DNA of 64,000 bases from Vanessa cardui (taxonomy: Eukaryota; Arthropoda; Insecta; Lepidoptera; Nymphalidae), in contig NC_061131.1 of NCBI RefSeq assembly GCF_905220365.1, positions 13,491,318-13,555,317 on the forward strand, written 5' to 3'. A program made the position numbers and the translations under genes. Below are positions 55,430-64,000 of this stretch, piece after piece. The notes beneath the pieces are model-generated. The model saw only the letters and a program-made list of their open reading frames with translations. It had not been told where the DNA came from and searched no databases. Each line of letters opens with the position of its first letter. Position 1 is the first letter of the stretch.

Positions 55430-56137
55430 TATCATCAGTACATCGTTGATATGTATGCCAAAATAGAAACTGAACGTCTTTATTTTAATCGTTATCCAAG
55501 CAAAATTAAGATCCGAAGAATATATTCATTTGCAAGATGCGATAGCGAATGATGCTAATGTAAATGACATCAGGCGATTGACTATATTGTCATCTTCGTT
55601 TATTGGTTGCCCACGGCATATGAACGAATATGCACACGAAGCAATTTCTTAGGTACGAAAAATGTTCGACCGGATCTCTGTTGATTACATCTAAACGTAA
55701 TGATATTAAAATGCAGTGGGATGATATTAAAAACAATTTATTTGAAGAACAGTCGACAACTGATCTTCGTGACATAACAGCACGTGTTTTTCGGCAAACA
55801 TTGAAAGCACTTATAGTTGTAAAATAATGTACATTTGGAGAGGTGCGTTGCCATATGTACTCCACTGACTGGCAAAAAAGGGGATCACCGCATGCACATG
55901 TATTAATTTGCCTGTTCCTTAAAATAACTCCGGATCCAATCGATAACTTTATATCAGCTGAAACTCCCGATCAAACTCTTGACCCAGAGTTATATTACGT
56001 TGCCGTTAAAAATATGACACATAGTCCATGCGGTGAGCTACATATGACTTCGTCACATCTATTTCTCGAATTTAATAATTTCTTCCAGTCACAAAAAAAC
56101 GCAGATGTTAAACCATTACACGCAGCGAAACTGTGAT
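55430..56137 (+). pseudogene. Helitron Rep (HUH endonuclease domain) remnant
   Basis: Three reading-frame pieces align end to end with the Helitron-like N domain. 55433-55530 gives YHQYIVDMYAKIETERLYFN. After a shift, 55508-55640 gives SEEYIHLQDAIANDANVND, RRLTILSSSFIGCPRHMNEY and a stop. After another shift, 55660-56137 gives NDIKMQWDDIKNNLFEEQS, DITARVFRQTLKAL, a stop at 55825-55827, then HMYSTDWQKRGSPHAHVLIC and MTHSPCGEL. The PHAH at 55888-55899 is the HUH motif (two metal-binding histidines) used for single-strand nicking in rolling-circle transposition. At least two frameshifts and two stops, and no helicase domain downstream, make it a pseudogene. Confidence 0.8.
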
Positions 56138-56175
56138 CCCGTGGGGTCCCATTTTAATTTTATCCAGTTCTGATG

Positions 56176-56247
56176 ATGCAAATTTAAGACTTATGTGGTT
56201 TTCATATGGATATCCATATGAAAACCACATAAGTCTTAAATTTGCAT
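56176..56247. repeat. 72-bp perfect palindrome
   Basis: ATGCAAATTTAAGACTTATG...GGAT at 56176-56211 is the exact reverse complement of 56212-56247, with no spacer (centre GGAT/ATCC). The next base pair outward does not match, so the arms are exactly 36 bp. Confidence 0.95.
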
Positions 56248-56560
56248 TATGTATGTGCGTGATAAATAGGTGAATAGCTCAAAATCACGCCAACTAATAT
56301 AGATGATTTTATTTTTTTATTAGAAAGGATATACTTCAAAGTGGTGAAAGTTCGGTTAGATTCTGAGCATGGGATCCAAAGTAACGGAACTCTTCTATTC
56401 TGAGGAGCACGTTAGCGATACTCGGCGGAATCTTTTATGGGTTATTTGGATATTTGAGTTACCTTTGGTAACGTGATTATGTTCAAGTAATACAAGTCAA
56501 CAACAACAAGTCATAGTCGAATTTGATAATAATCAATGCAACTCCTAAACATATGTTCGT

Positions 56561-56735
56561 CACGGTAGCATACGTAAGCGATCCCGTGGCGTCCACCGAA
56601 AGACGGAGATGGTACCGCTGGTTTTTTAGTAGGTGTGCTTTGGCGCACTCGGCGCCCAGGGCTCCGGGGAGTACCACTACCCCCCCCCCCACTTTCCACC
56701 ACGTGGGGGAAGTGCGTAATGCGTTTTTCCAGCGA
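56561..56735 (+). repeat. Family G repeat, copy 2, with C(11)
   Basis: GTCACGGTAGCATACGTAAG CGATCCCGTGGCGTCCACCG AAAGACGGAGATGGTACCGC TGGTTTTTTAGTAGGT ... GGAGTACCACTA, C(11) at 56680-56690, ACTTTCCACCACGTGGGGGA. Four overlapping frames on both strands are shadows of this repeat. Confidence 0.7.
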
Positions 56736-56839
56736 GAAAGAAACGTGGCCTACCCATGAAAACCGGTGTACATACATATTTGGAGTCGGTGTCAGATCTT
56801 GGCTGGCTTGGTTTTATACGATAATATACTGACTCGATA

Positions 56840-56868
56840 ACAACAACAACAATAACAATAACAATAAT
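56840..56868. repeat. Short (AAC/AAT)n tract
   Basis: AACAACAACAACAATAACAA TAACAATAA; may be the tail of an otherwise lost SINE A. Confidence 0.7.
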
Positions 56869-57301
56869 TGTAACTACGTTATATAATCGTTAAGCGACTT
56901 TTGAGTACTCTAATGTTTTTTTATTTAGGAGGGCTCTAATAAACATTTTGAATAAGCAATTATTTTTATTACATTTTAATGCATATCAATTTTTTTAAAA
57001 TATTGTTAAGTTTTAAAATATTGTTTTGTTTGAAGTCGGTTATTATTTTTGTTAAAATTTTTGTTTATATAAGGATCTAATTGTTGTGTCGTGACTATTT
57101 TTGAGCAATATTAAGTATACAATGTTTTTGAAAATGTTATAAGCAACATCACCATGATCACCTTTATTTTATCTGTTTTGTATTTAGTGATATTATATTG
57201 GTATAGCCAGTATAAATTATACTTATGGTATAGCCAGCTTACACTAAATGATTTGGAAAACTCTATGTTGTAAGGACTTAATCATAGCGAGATGACAATT
57301 T

Positions 57302-57315
57302 ATCACGCAACCTCA
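57302..57315. repeat. 14-bp target-site duplication, left copy
   Basis: ATCACGCAACCTCA, repeated exactly at 57617-57630 on the other side of SINE A. Confidence 0.9.
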
Positions 57316-57616
57316 ACAACACAACAACAACAACAATAGCCCGTAAATTCCCGCTGCTGGGCTAAAGGCCTCCTCTACCTTTGAGGAGAAGGTTTGGAAC
57401 ATATTCCACCACGCTGTTCCAATGCGAGTTGGTGGAATACACATGTGGCAGAATTTCTATGAAATTTGTCACATGCAGGTTTCCTCACGATGTTTTCCTT
57501 CACCGCTGAGCACGAGATGAATTATAAAGACAAATTAAGCACATGAATCAGCGGTGCTTGCTTGGGTTTGAACCCGCAATCATCGGTTAAGATGCACGCG
57601 TTCTAGCCACTGGGCC
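57316..57616 (-). repeat. Full-length SINE A with 14-bp target duplication
   Basis: Inverted copy: (AAC)n tail, CCCGTAAATTCCCGCTGCTG GGCTAAAGGCCTCCTCTACC, CACGCTGTTCCAATGCGAGT TGGTGGAATACACATGTGGC, CCGCTGAGCACGAGATGAAT TATAAAGACAAATTAAGCAC, B-box complement GGGTTTGAACCC, head end GTTCTAGCCACTGGGCC. The perfect flanking duplication defines both ends and indicates a comparatively young insertion into the old Helitron. Confidence 0.92.
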
Positions 57617-57717
57617 ATCACGCAACCTCATCAGTTATTTACTGTTACTGTTCAGATCACCAGTGTCGCTGCGTGCAATGGTTTCTATGCACATCACATT
57701 TGGACTAATTTAAGCAT

Positions 57718-57755
57718 TTCGATTATGGCAGCACGAAGTTTGCCGGGTCAGCTAG
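57718..57755 (+). mobile_element. Helitron 3' terminus
   Basis: TTCGATTATGGCAGCACGAA GTTTGCCGGGTCAGCTAG at 57755 followed by T. It could be the original 3' end of the element whose Rep remnant lies at 55430-56137, now separated by a SINE and other insertions. Confidence 0.5.
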
Positions 57756-58404
57756 TACTTTTCATAAAAAATAACCTTCATTTTAATAAAAATATTCGAT
57801 ATTATTGTACTTTCAATTTTAATAACAATTTTCATAGGTCAGCGAAGATAAAACTAAAGACAAATTGAATTTTATTCAGAATCAATTATTAAAATTAATT
57901 CAACAATTATAGTCTATGATGATTACTTTGTCAAAATGAAACAAATTTCTTTATAAAAACCGTGAGGGAATGAAAGTATTCCATTCCATATTGGCGTACT
58001 TAAGAAGACACGAGTTCCTTTAAAGGGGATCTTCCCTTTTCCTTTTTAACAAATTGTAACTCGTTGTAGTGCTGAATTGAACTTTCCTGTTTCGAATTTA
58101 AAGTCTAATTTTGTTCCGAACAGAATTGACGTCTGAAGCTGTCAGAAATCACGTTTCGAGGATTATGTCACATCTCCCTCTTATAGTTTAAAGTGAGGGT
58201 GCAAAGTTCGCGTTGTAAGTCTAAGGTGTGAAATTCATATAACGCTCATACACATACATATATACATATAAATCACTGTAACTAGCTATAATTAAGTTCA
58301 CTCGCATTGGGTAATTCCTATAAAAAGAGTCTTTACTGAATTTTATTATGTATCTTAACTATTACACAAAGTTTTAAGGTTATTAGTTTGATGGTTAATA
58401 TCAG
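57756..58404. other. AT-rich spacer, no gene seen
   Basis: No supported gene or clear repeat. Confidence 0.4.
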
Positions 58405-58498
58405 AATATGTTCCAAACCGTCCTCTTAAAGGGAGAGCAAGCCTTAGCCTAGCAATGGAAAATTTACAGACTATTATTGTTGTTGTTGTATCAGAAGT
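58405..58498 (+). repeat. SINE A 3' fragment, diverged
   Basis: AGAATATGTTCCAAACCGTC CTCTTAAAGGGAGAGCAAGC CTTAGCCTAGCAATGGAAAA TTTACAGACTATTATTGTTG TTGTTG. Confidence 0.75.
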
Positions 58499-59230
58499 TA
58501 CCAATTTAAAGAATATATTTGCGTTAAACTGTAGGTTTACGAATAAGTAACGATTTAATGTGAGGATGAAAACGTTGGGAACAGATAGTATATTCAAATG
58601 TTTGAACTCTAAGACAATTTTTTGGAAATACAATTAGTAAGTGTAATATTAATGTATTAGAAGGAGAGTTATTATTTGTATTATCATCAATAACATGCTT
58701 TGCTTTTATTCAATTGTTGAGATTGCTTATTTAAAAGTGTAATTCAGCGCGAAAATACGTCTCACTGCCGTGGATGGGGTAAACACATTTATATAATTTA
58801 CGAATCAATTCGCAAGTTCTTGCGATGTGTCGTAAGAGCTCGCTGATATTTGTGATACATAGGTTAGACACAATTAATTTTACAACTAGATTATTGACTA
58901 CACATATAATACACTACTAACTACACATTCTATCCAAAATAAACAATATTTGTTACCTTATTACCACTACAATTGGACGTAAAAAACTCAAAGATATGGA
59001 AAGAGGTATAAGTATATCAAAAGTATCTACGGGGAAAATAAATTTGATGTAACTGGAGTCGCGAGAAACAGCTAATTCGTAATGAAGATCAAACAATGAC
59101 ATAATGGTTGACACAGCGACCACTAAACCTAAAGCAGAATCAAAATTGGAAATAATGATACATTTTGAGATAACAAAAACTTAAAATATATTAATTCATC
59201 AATAAGCAGAAAATACATAATTATGCAGAA
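58499..59230. other. AT-rich spacer, no gene seen
   Basis: No supported gene or clear repeat. Confidence 0.4.
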
Positions 59231-59402
59231 CTAGTTGCCTTCCGCGACTTCGCTCAAATTTTAAGGATTAAATATAAAATATAAGTCTATTGCGTTCCTT
59301 GAGCTGAATGCTTGTTTCATAGCAAATTTCATGTAATTCGGCTAAGTGTTTTGGCCGTGAAAGAGTTGGTATAGAGAGTAACTTTCTCATTTATAACATT
59401 GA
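59231..59402 (-). mobile_element. Short Hel-1-type Helitron, inverted
   Basis: CTAGTTGCCTTCCGCGACTT CGCTC at the left is an inverted 3' end. TCATAGCAAATTTCATGTAA TTCGGC, GGCCGTGAAAGAGTTGG and AGAGTAACTTTCTCATTTAT AACATT at the right match an inverted 5' end. Confidence 0.6.
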
Positions 59403-59511
59403 TGATAGTTTGCAATATTTTCATTTTCATAGAAAAAAACGTTACAAGATCACATTTAGATGGTGAAAATGATGAAACAATTAAATTCAACGTCAATAGT
59501 ATATTAGTTTA

Positions 59512-59675
59512 TGAGCCGCCTAGTGATGTCAAAAGTCGTAGGATCGATCCTGACCCCTATGGCTGTTGGCGAAACCGCTCTTAACACAAGGGATAAGCTT
59601 AAAGGGATATATCCCATACACATGGGATATTAGTAATTCTTTAATTTATCTAGGGCATTGCTGATAATCTTAAAA
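59512..59675 (+). repeat. tRNA-derived SINE-like fragment (different family)
   Basis: GAGCCGCCTAGTGATGTC then a B-box-like GGATCGATCCTGACCCC, GGCGAAACCGCTCTTAACAC, GGGATATTAGTAATTCTTTA and GGGCATTGCTGATAATCTTA AAAAAA. The order (head, B box, body, A-rich end) is SINE-like. No second copy here. Confidence 0.45.
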
Positions 59676-60049
59676 AAAAAACAATTATAGACAAATTCTC
59701 GTTATAGAACTTCCATCTATCGTGAGAATAGTTCTGAATATTAGAATATTCATATCATATTGTACGTAGTATGTATTTTCTTTTCTCTTTGAATAAAAAT
59801 GCGATAAAAGAACTATACTGTACTGACGAGAGAATAAATAATAATACAAATTTGTTCCGGATTCTTAAAAGGAATTTGATATGCGCTGCGCAAAAATGTT
59901 TCCACGTTACAAAGTTGTTCCAAGCAGACTAACAAAAACTTTGATAAAGTATGATAACATTCCATATAAATTGCGAACGCAGGTGGTAAAAGATGATTTT
60001 ATGGTGGTAGAAAGGATAAGAGCTTATGAGTAGTAAAGTGAGGTAATAA

Positions 60050-60308
60050 CATGTTTATTTCCCACTGCTGGGCTGAAACCTAGTCTCTGTTAACGGAGAA
60101 GGTTTAGCGCGTATTCCACCATGCTGTTCCAATACATTATTTTGGAAAAACTCTTTGAAAATAACATGCTGATAATTCCACGAATGTTTACCTTCAACGC
60201 CGAGTAAGAGTTGAAATTTAAACACAAATTAAGCACATGAAAATGCCGTCCTTGCCGTGGTTTGAATCTTGACTCGCAAGCTTTGGTTAACCACTGGGCT
60301 CTCTCTAA
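60050..60308 (-). repeat. SINE A, inverted, old
   Basis: TTTATTTCCCACTGCTGGGC TGAAACC, GGAGAAGGTTTAGCGCGTAT TCCACCATGCTGTTCCAATA, ACACAAATTAAGCACATGAA AATGCCGTCCTTGC, GGTTAACCACTGGGC. The 87-codon minus frame is a shadow. Confidence 0.65.
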
Positions 60309-60591
60309 TAATGGACACCTGAGATTTTGGACAAAGGTAGCTCTGTAATTCAATGGATTTCAAGCCAATACATTGTTAACTATTGTATTTAACGTTCACG
60401 GCACGGAACACAAATACGATACAGTGTCTTCTGGAGTATAGGTAACTGGCTATTAGGTAGTAGTTAGATCTTGTGAAAGACGGTTACCGTATTATTCTTG
60501 TTATTGTTTGGTAGCAAAGACAACTGACATAGGGATGATTTCCTTAGATCAAGGCACTGAGTAATTCAAAGACAGTATATAAAAAAAAGTA

Positions 60592-60785
60592 AAGCCTACA
60601 AATCTCTCACTGCTGGACCATGTCTTTCTTCTTAAGGAAGATTTGGAGCTTATTCCACCACATTGCTCTAATGAGGATTAGTAGGAACACATTTGGCAGA
60701 ACTTAATTGATATTGAACCTTCCACGGATATCTTCTGGATGTTTTTCGTCACCGCCGATCACGTGATATAATCGGTAAAGGTTAG
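60592..60785 (-). repeat. SINE A, inverted, old
   Basis: AAAGCCTACAAATCTCTCAC TGCTGGACCATG, GAGCTTATTCCACCACATTG CTCTAATGAGGATTAGTAGG, GTTTTTCGTCACCGCCGATC ACGTGAT. Confidence 0.6.
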
Positions 60786-61478
60786 GTTAATACACATAAT
60801 TGTAATGAGTTATTTTACTTTTAATGTTATTTCTCAATAAAAAAAGTCTAGACGTTTCTAAAAAGAAAATTAAATGTGAAAATAGATAATAATTGATCCA
60901 TCTGATTTACATACATACATAATAAATATAAAGGCTATTATTATTCTTCTTCTATTATCTATGTACGTAAACAATGTTAAAGAAGATACAAACAAAAGAT
61001 TGTAAAATATTTGCAAAACATGTCAATTAAACTTTTCATCTAAATTGGACAACAGCTGTTCTACCGAGACATAATAATAAAGTTCTTTGAAATACAATTC
61101 ATTTAAGGGATTAAGAACTTTATTGCCTTAAGTTTAAAGTATACTTAGAGCCACTCGTATCTTATTAAATTTTGCAAGCCACCTTTGTTTGAAAGTAAGA
61201 AGTTCCACGTTTTTCTTATAACGGTTGACGCGACATTATCAGATAAAACATTCTAGAAAGTTTCAACGATTTTCTACTCGTGAAATATATGTGAAAGGCG
61301 ATGTGATTTTCGATAATTTGTTTAAGGAATATTTATTAAAGAAAGGTTTGGAATAAGATCCATGCCTTCTCTTCAAAAGGGCTTTTAATGACCTTTTCTT
61401 TTTAATGATACTTCCCTCTTTTTCTCAGGACTAGCAGTAGCAGCGAGACATTTGGCTATAATAATATTTTATGGATGA
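60786..61478. other. AT-rich spacer, no gene seen
   Basis: No supported gene or clear repeat. Confidence 0.4.
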
Positions 61479-61640
61479 CTAGTTCTTGCCCGCGGCTTCA
61501 TTCATGTTTAAGGAGTTGATAGTCAGCTTAAAAATCTAGCTTTATAGCAAATTTCATCAATATTATTTGAAATGTTTGGCATTGAAAAAACACTAGTTTG
61601 AGCAGACAGTAAGAGTTACTTCATATTTATAATATTAGTA
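61479..61640 (-). mobile_element. Short Hel-1-type Helitron, inverted
   Basis: CTAGTTCTTGCCCGCGGCTT CATTCATG at the left (inverted 3' end), TTATAGCAAATTTCATCAAT, GAGCAGACAGTAAGAGTTAC TTCATATTTATAATATTAGT at the right (inverted 5' end). Confidence 0.6.
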
Positions 61641-61654
61641 TTAGTATTTATTAC

Positions 61655-61800
61655 CTTTTGGGTAATTATCAGCCTCTCATCCTTTAATCTACCGATAAAT
61701 CACTAGTCACTTAGAATTATTCTTTGTTAGTCAGTGTAATTACAGGCACAGCTGACAAAACTTCCTAGTTCCCAATGTTGATAGAGCATTATGATAATTA
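61655..61800 (+). repeat. Family B copy, very degraded
   Basis: TAATCTACCGATAAATCACT, GTCAGTGTAATTACAGGCAC AGCTGACAAAACTTCCTAGT TCCCAATGTTGATAGAGCAT TATGAT preserve B order. Confidence 0.45.
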
Positions 61801-62212
61801 TATGTTAAATAACACAGAATAATAATTAATCTCAGTAATGAACAGGTAACTTTAATCAAACAAAACCCCACACTTTGGAATAAGTAAAGCTAGTTTCTGA
61901 AGAGCTAACAAGTAACAATTCAGTCTTTAGAATTAAGCATCGGTAATCTTAGACATTGCGGTTATCGTGGGTAGGTGCAAATTTAGGACCGGAACTTGGC
62001 AACGTTTTGTTCAAACTTCTCGCTATCGAAACAAGCCAACTCGAAGTACAGACAAAACCAGAGATCTTGGGGAATCCGTCTGCTTTCAGTGAAGTTGGGA
62101 CCAACTATTTATGGTAACAAATTCAAACCTCTATCTTGTTAAGAAAATGGATATCGTTTTAATTTGGTTTGCTGCTCTCGAAATTATTTAATGATTAACA
62201 AATATTTAAGCG

Positions 62213-62450
62213 CCTTTGTGAAAGCCCGTCTGGTTAGGTACCACCCACACCTCAGATATTTACCGCCAAACAACGGTACTGGGTATTGTCGTGTTCGGCT
62301 TGAAGGGTGAATGAGCCTGAATATTTTAGTTCCCAAAGTTGATGGCGCATTGGCGATGAAAGGAATGGTTAATGTTTCTTACAGCGCTATTGTCTATGGG
62401 CGGTGGTGACCACTGACCATTAGGTAGCCCATATTGCTCGTCCGCCGAGC
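62213..62450 (+). repeat. Family B copy, diverged
   Basis: TTTGTGAAAGCCCGTCTGGT TAGGTACCACCCACACCTCA, CTTGAAGGGTGAATGAGCCT, CCCAAAGTTGATGGCGCATT GGCGATGAAAGGAATGGTTA ATGTTTCTTACAGCGC, CCCATATTGCTCGTCCGCC. Confidence 0.75.
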
Positions 62451-63035
62451 AATAATAATCTTATTTCTTAAAGTGCTTTAAGGTAGATTTAATGAAAAAA
62501 AAAAACGGTATTTACTAAAGTTCTCTTTCACCAGAAATAAGTTTAAGAAAAAATTCTCAATTGATTTTAGAAATAAATCAAACATCATTGGCGATATATT
62601 AGAAGCGTAGATTTAATGAGATCAGTCATTACGTAAGACGATTCAAGTGCTCTGTCCATATTGTGAAGGAAATCTGACCTAGATATATCCTTTTAATTGC
62701 CTTATAGTCTAGTTTACCTTTGATTCCTTCCACAGACTATTTCATCGCATTATTTTAATTTATATAAATATCGAATAATCCATCTGATCGTACGTAGTAG
62801 GTAATTGAATGAGACATAGAGCGATCTTAATAATAAAAAAATATTGAATGGGTACAGACCCATTCACTATTTTTTTATAAATTACTTATATTAATTATAA
62901 CCTAATTTTAATATTATAAGACGTACAATAAGGTCATAATTAAGCAAACATAGATATAATTGTATGTAACTAACGAGACTTTGCATCTTTAAATGTTAAA
63001 AAATAGTAACTACTGCGTTATTTGCTGCTGACTTT
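62451..63035. other. AT-rich spacer, no gene seen
   Basis: No gene. At 62840-62878 AATATTGAATGGGT and ACCCATTCACTATT form a short fold-back with the sequence ACAG between GGGT and ACCC. Confidence 0.4.
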
Positions 63036-63119
63036 TTTGCCGGTTTTTCTCGGTAGAATCTGCATTCCGAAACGGTGGTAACTTCGCTTAATATAGTTGT
63101 TAAATGACAATTTAAGGAT
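63036..63119 (-). repeat. Family C fragment, inverted
   Basis: TGCCGGTTTTTCTCGGTAGA ATCTGCATTCCGAAACGGTG GTAACTTCGC ... AGTTGTTAAATGACAATTTA AGG is the reverse complement of the central part of C. Confidence 0.6.
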
Positions 63120-63124
63120 GTAAG

Positions 63125-64000
63125 GGGGCGCAAACTACACCTTAGTGCCCCAAGCCAACCTCACCTGCCCGTGGTGCATCCTGCCAACCAGCAAACGAGG
63201 CTCTGGCGACCGACTGATGGCGGTATAACCATAAACATAATAGGCGTAGCTAAATACCACAGGCCGGTGACGGGCAGCAGCGTCACCGGTGCGAGAAGCT
63301 ACGCCCTGCGATCGCCAACCCGCCTGCCCAGCGTGGCGATTATGGGCACAACCTCCACATACAGCACACACGCAAGCCACGGCCCCCAGTTCCCGGCAGC
63401 CCCGCTATTCCTCGTCATGGTGGCGACGATGGTAACGGCGGGACGGGGGGTGCTAAGAATCACCGGGCTACGGGAGGCCACCACAACCGACTGACCCTTG
63501 CGACGTACAACGGACGCACGCTACGGCTTGACTCGCATCTAGCGCAACTTGAGGTAGAACTTGGGAAAATTAGGTGGCACATATTAGGGCTATGTGAAGT
63601 CCGTAGAGAGGGAGAGGACACCGTAACCCTCGAATCAGGCCACCTAATGTACTTCCGAGAGGGTGACCAACAATCCCAAGGTGGCGTTGGGTTTCTGGTA
63701 AATAAGTCCCTAGTTGACAACGTGGTGGAAATCTCCAGTGTGTCGAACAGGGTAGCGTACCTCATTATAAAGCTCACCGAGAGGTACAGCCTCAAGGTGG
63801 TGCAAGCGTACGCACCGACCTCGACACACTCGGACGATGAAGTGGAAGAATTATTCGATGACATATCGAGGGCCCTCCACTTCACCACGAAAACCCACTA
63901 CAACGTTGTCATGGGGGACTTCAACGCTAAAGTGGGAGTACAGAACTGCAGCGAATCGGTAGTAGGACCCCATGGACTTGGAAGCAGGAATCATAGGGGG
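63125..64000 (+). mobile_element. RTE-clade LINE, 5' part, runs off window
   Basis: Base composition changes sharply at about 63125 from AT-rich to GC-rich. The segment starts GGGCGCAAACTACACCTTAG, has about 130 bp of leader, then an open frame that continues past base 64000. The low decay and lack of stops suggest a young copy. Confidence 0.8.
63254..64000 (+). CDS. RTE LINE ORF: AP endonuclease domain (partial, 3' end outside window)
   Basis: The frame is open for 249 codons from just after a TAA at 63251-63253 to the edge, with no stop. The first about 80 codons are basic and Gly/Pro-rich. The endonuclease/exonuclease/phosphatase fold begins at about 63491 (LTLATYNGRTLRL): the conserved Asn is at 63509-63511, the catalytic Glu in LGLCEVRREG at 63596-63598, then GGVGFLVNKSL, LKVVQAYAPTSTHSDDE, and MGDFNAKVG with Asp and Asn at 63917-63919 and 63923-63925. 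These are the residues needed for target-DNA nicking. Such proteins are often mislabelled craniofacial development protein 2-like in insect annotations. There is no in-frame ATG before the domain, so the true start lies upstream or was lost by a shift; the overlapping 107-codon frame at 63171-63494 could be the displaced N-terminus. The reverse transcriptase should lie beyond 64000. Confidence 0.85.
   Translation, partial: MPQAGDGQQRHRCEKLRPAIANPPAQRGDYGHNLHIQHTRKPRPPVPGSPAIPRHGGDDGNGGTGGAKNHRATGGHHNRLTLATYNGRTLRLDSHLAQLEVELGKIRWHILGLCEVRREGEDTVTLESGHLMYFREGDQQSQGGVGFLVNKSLVDNVVEISSVSNRVAYLIIKLTERYSLKVVQAYAPTSTHSDDEVEELFDDISRALHFTTKTHYNVVMGDFNAKVGVQNCSESVVGPHGLGSRNHRG

Noticed and set aside
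56483..56832. Four overlapping frames on both strands
   Set aside because: All are shadows of the GC-rich family G repeat; the same repeat at 38281 gives another such frame.
63460..63888. 142-codon minus-strand frame, longest apart from the transposase
   Set aside because: Lies opposite the LINE endonuclease frame, whose conserved motifs are on the plus strand; its Ser/Thr/Arg-rich content is a complement artefact.
1..64000. CRISPR arrays, operons, bacterial promoters or phage modules
   Set aside because: Nothing of the kind is present; repeats, tRNA structure and transposons are those of an insect nuclear genome.
1..64000. LTR retrotransposons or endogenous viral genes
   Set aside because: No long direct terminal repeats and no gag, protease, integrase or envelope-like frame was seen by eye.

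Overview
The window looks like AT-rich, gene-poor nuclear DNA from a lepidopteran (butterfly or moth). The evidence is high A+T with few long open frames, dozens of decayed transposable elements, tRNA-derived SINEs with a (GTT)n tail, many Helitron-type fragments beginning TATACTAATATTATAAA or ending CTAG, a Tc1/mariner transposon with TA target duplications, and an RTE-clade LINE. Family assignments rest on motifs in the sequence and on recalled knowledge of insect repeats; no database search was possible.

Genes. The only confident host gene is a tRNA-His(GTG) at 35108-35179 on the plus strand. Protein-coding evidence is thin. A 27-codon open frame with a good start context runs off the left edge on the minus strand (81 to 1), probably the first exon of a gene lying outside the window. 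A splice-acceptor-preceded open frame at 5217-5078 (minus) may be a terminal exon. A coding-looking block at 31357-31172 (minus) ends in a possible donor site. None could be assigned to a family.

Mobile elements, left to right: 6.5-8.3 kb SINE fragments, including a copy with the tRNA-like head of one family and the body of another; 8750-10316 a complete Tc1 transposon whose DD34E transposase has one in-frame stop; 11.9-12.35 kb a nested pair of repeats; 12.7-28 kb mostly Helitron-type pieces, a long-TIR MITE-like structure (19.0-19.4 kb) and a full-length SINE; 29.7-30.1 and 40.4-40.6 kb two size classes of one TA-flanked MITE; 38-52 kb dense SINE fragments, (CA)n and (TG)n microsatellites and several hairpins; 54.7-57.8 kb remains of an autonomous Helitron with a broken Rep (HUH) reading frame, a 72-bp perfect palindrome and a SINE with a 14-bp target duplication; 63.1-64.0 kb the 5' part of an RTE LINE with an uninterrupted AP-endonuclease domain running off the right edge.

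Family labels used below: A = tRNA-derived SINE with (GTT)n tail, about 300 bp; B = about 280-bp repeat ending ...GCTCGTCCGCCAACCTATA + poly(A); C = about 220-bp repeat starting with TCAAAATCAAAATCAAA; D = SINE with GGTCGATTCCC-like B box and TTTATAAATAAATA end; Hel-1, Hel-2 and Hel-D = Helitron-like non-autonomous families; G = repeat containing GATCCCGTGGCG.

There is no operon-like organisation and no evident multi-gene system. The most unusual features are the many near-perfect hairpins with very short loops in or beside repeat copies (suggesting repeated template switching), the chimeric SINE, and three same-strand AGATGGCG (CTCF-like) motifs just downstream of the tRNA gene.
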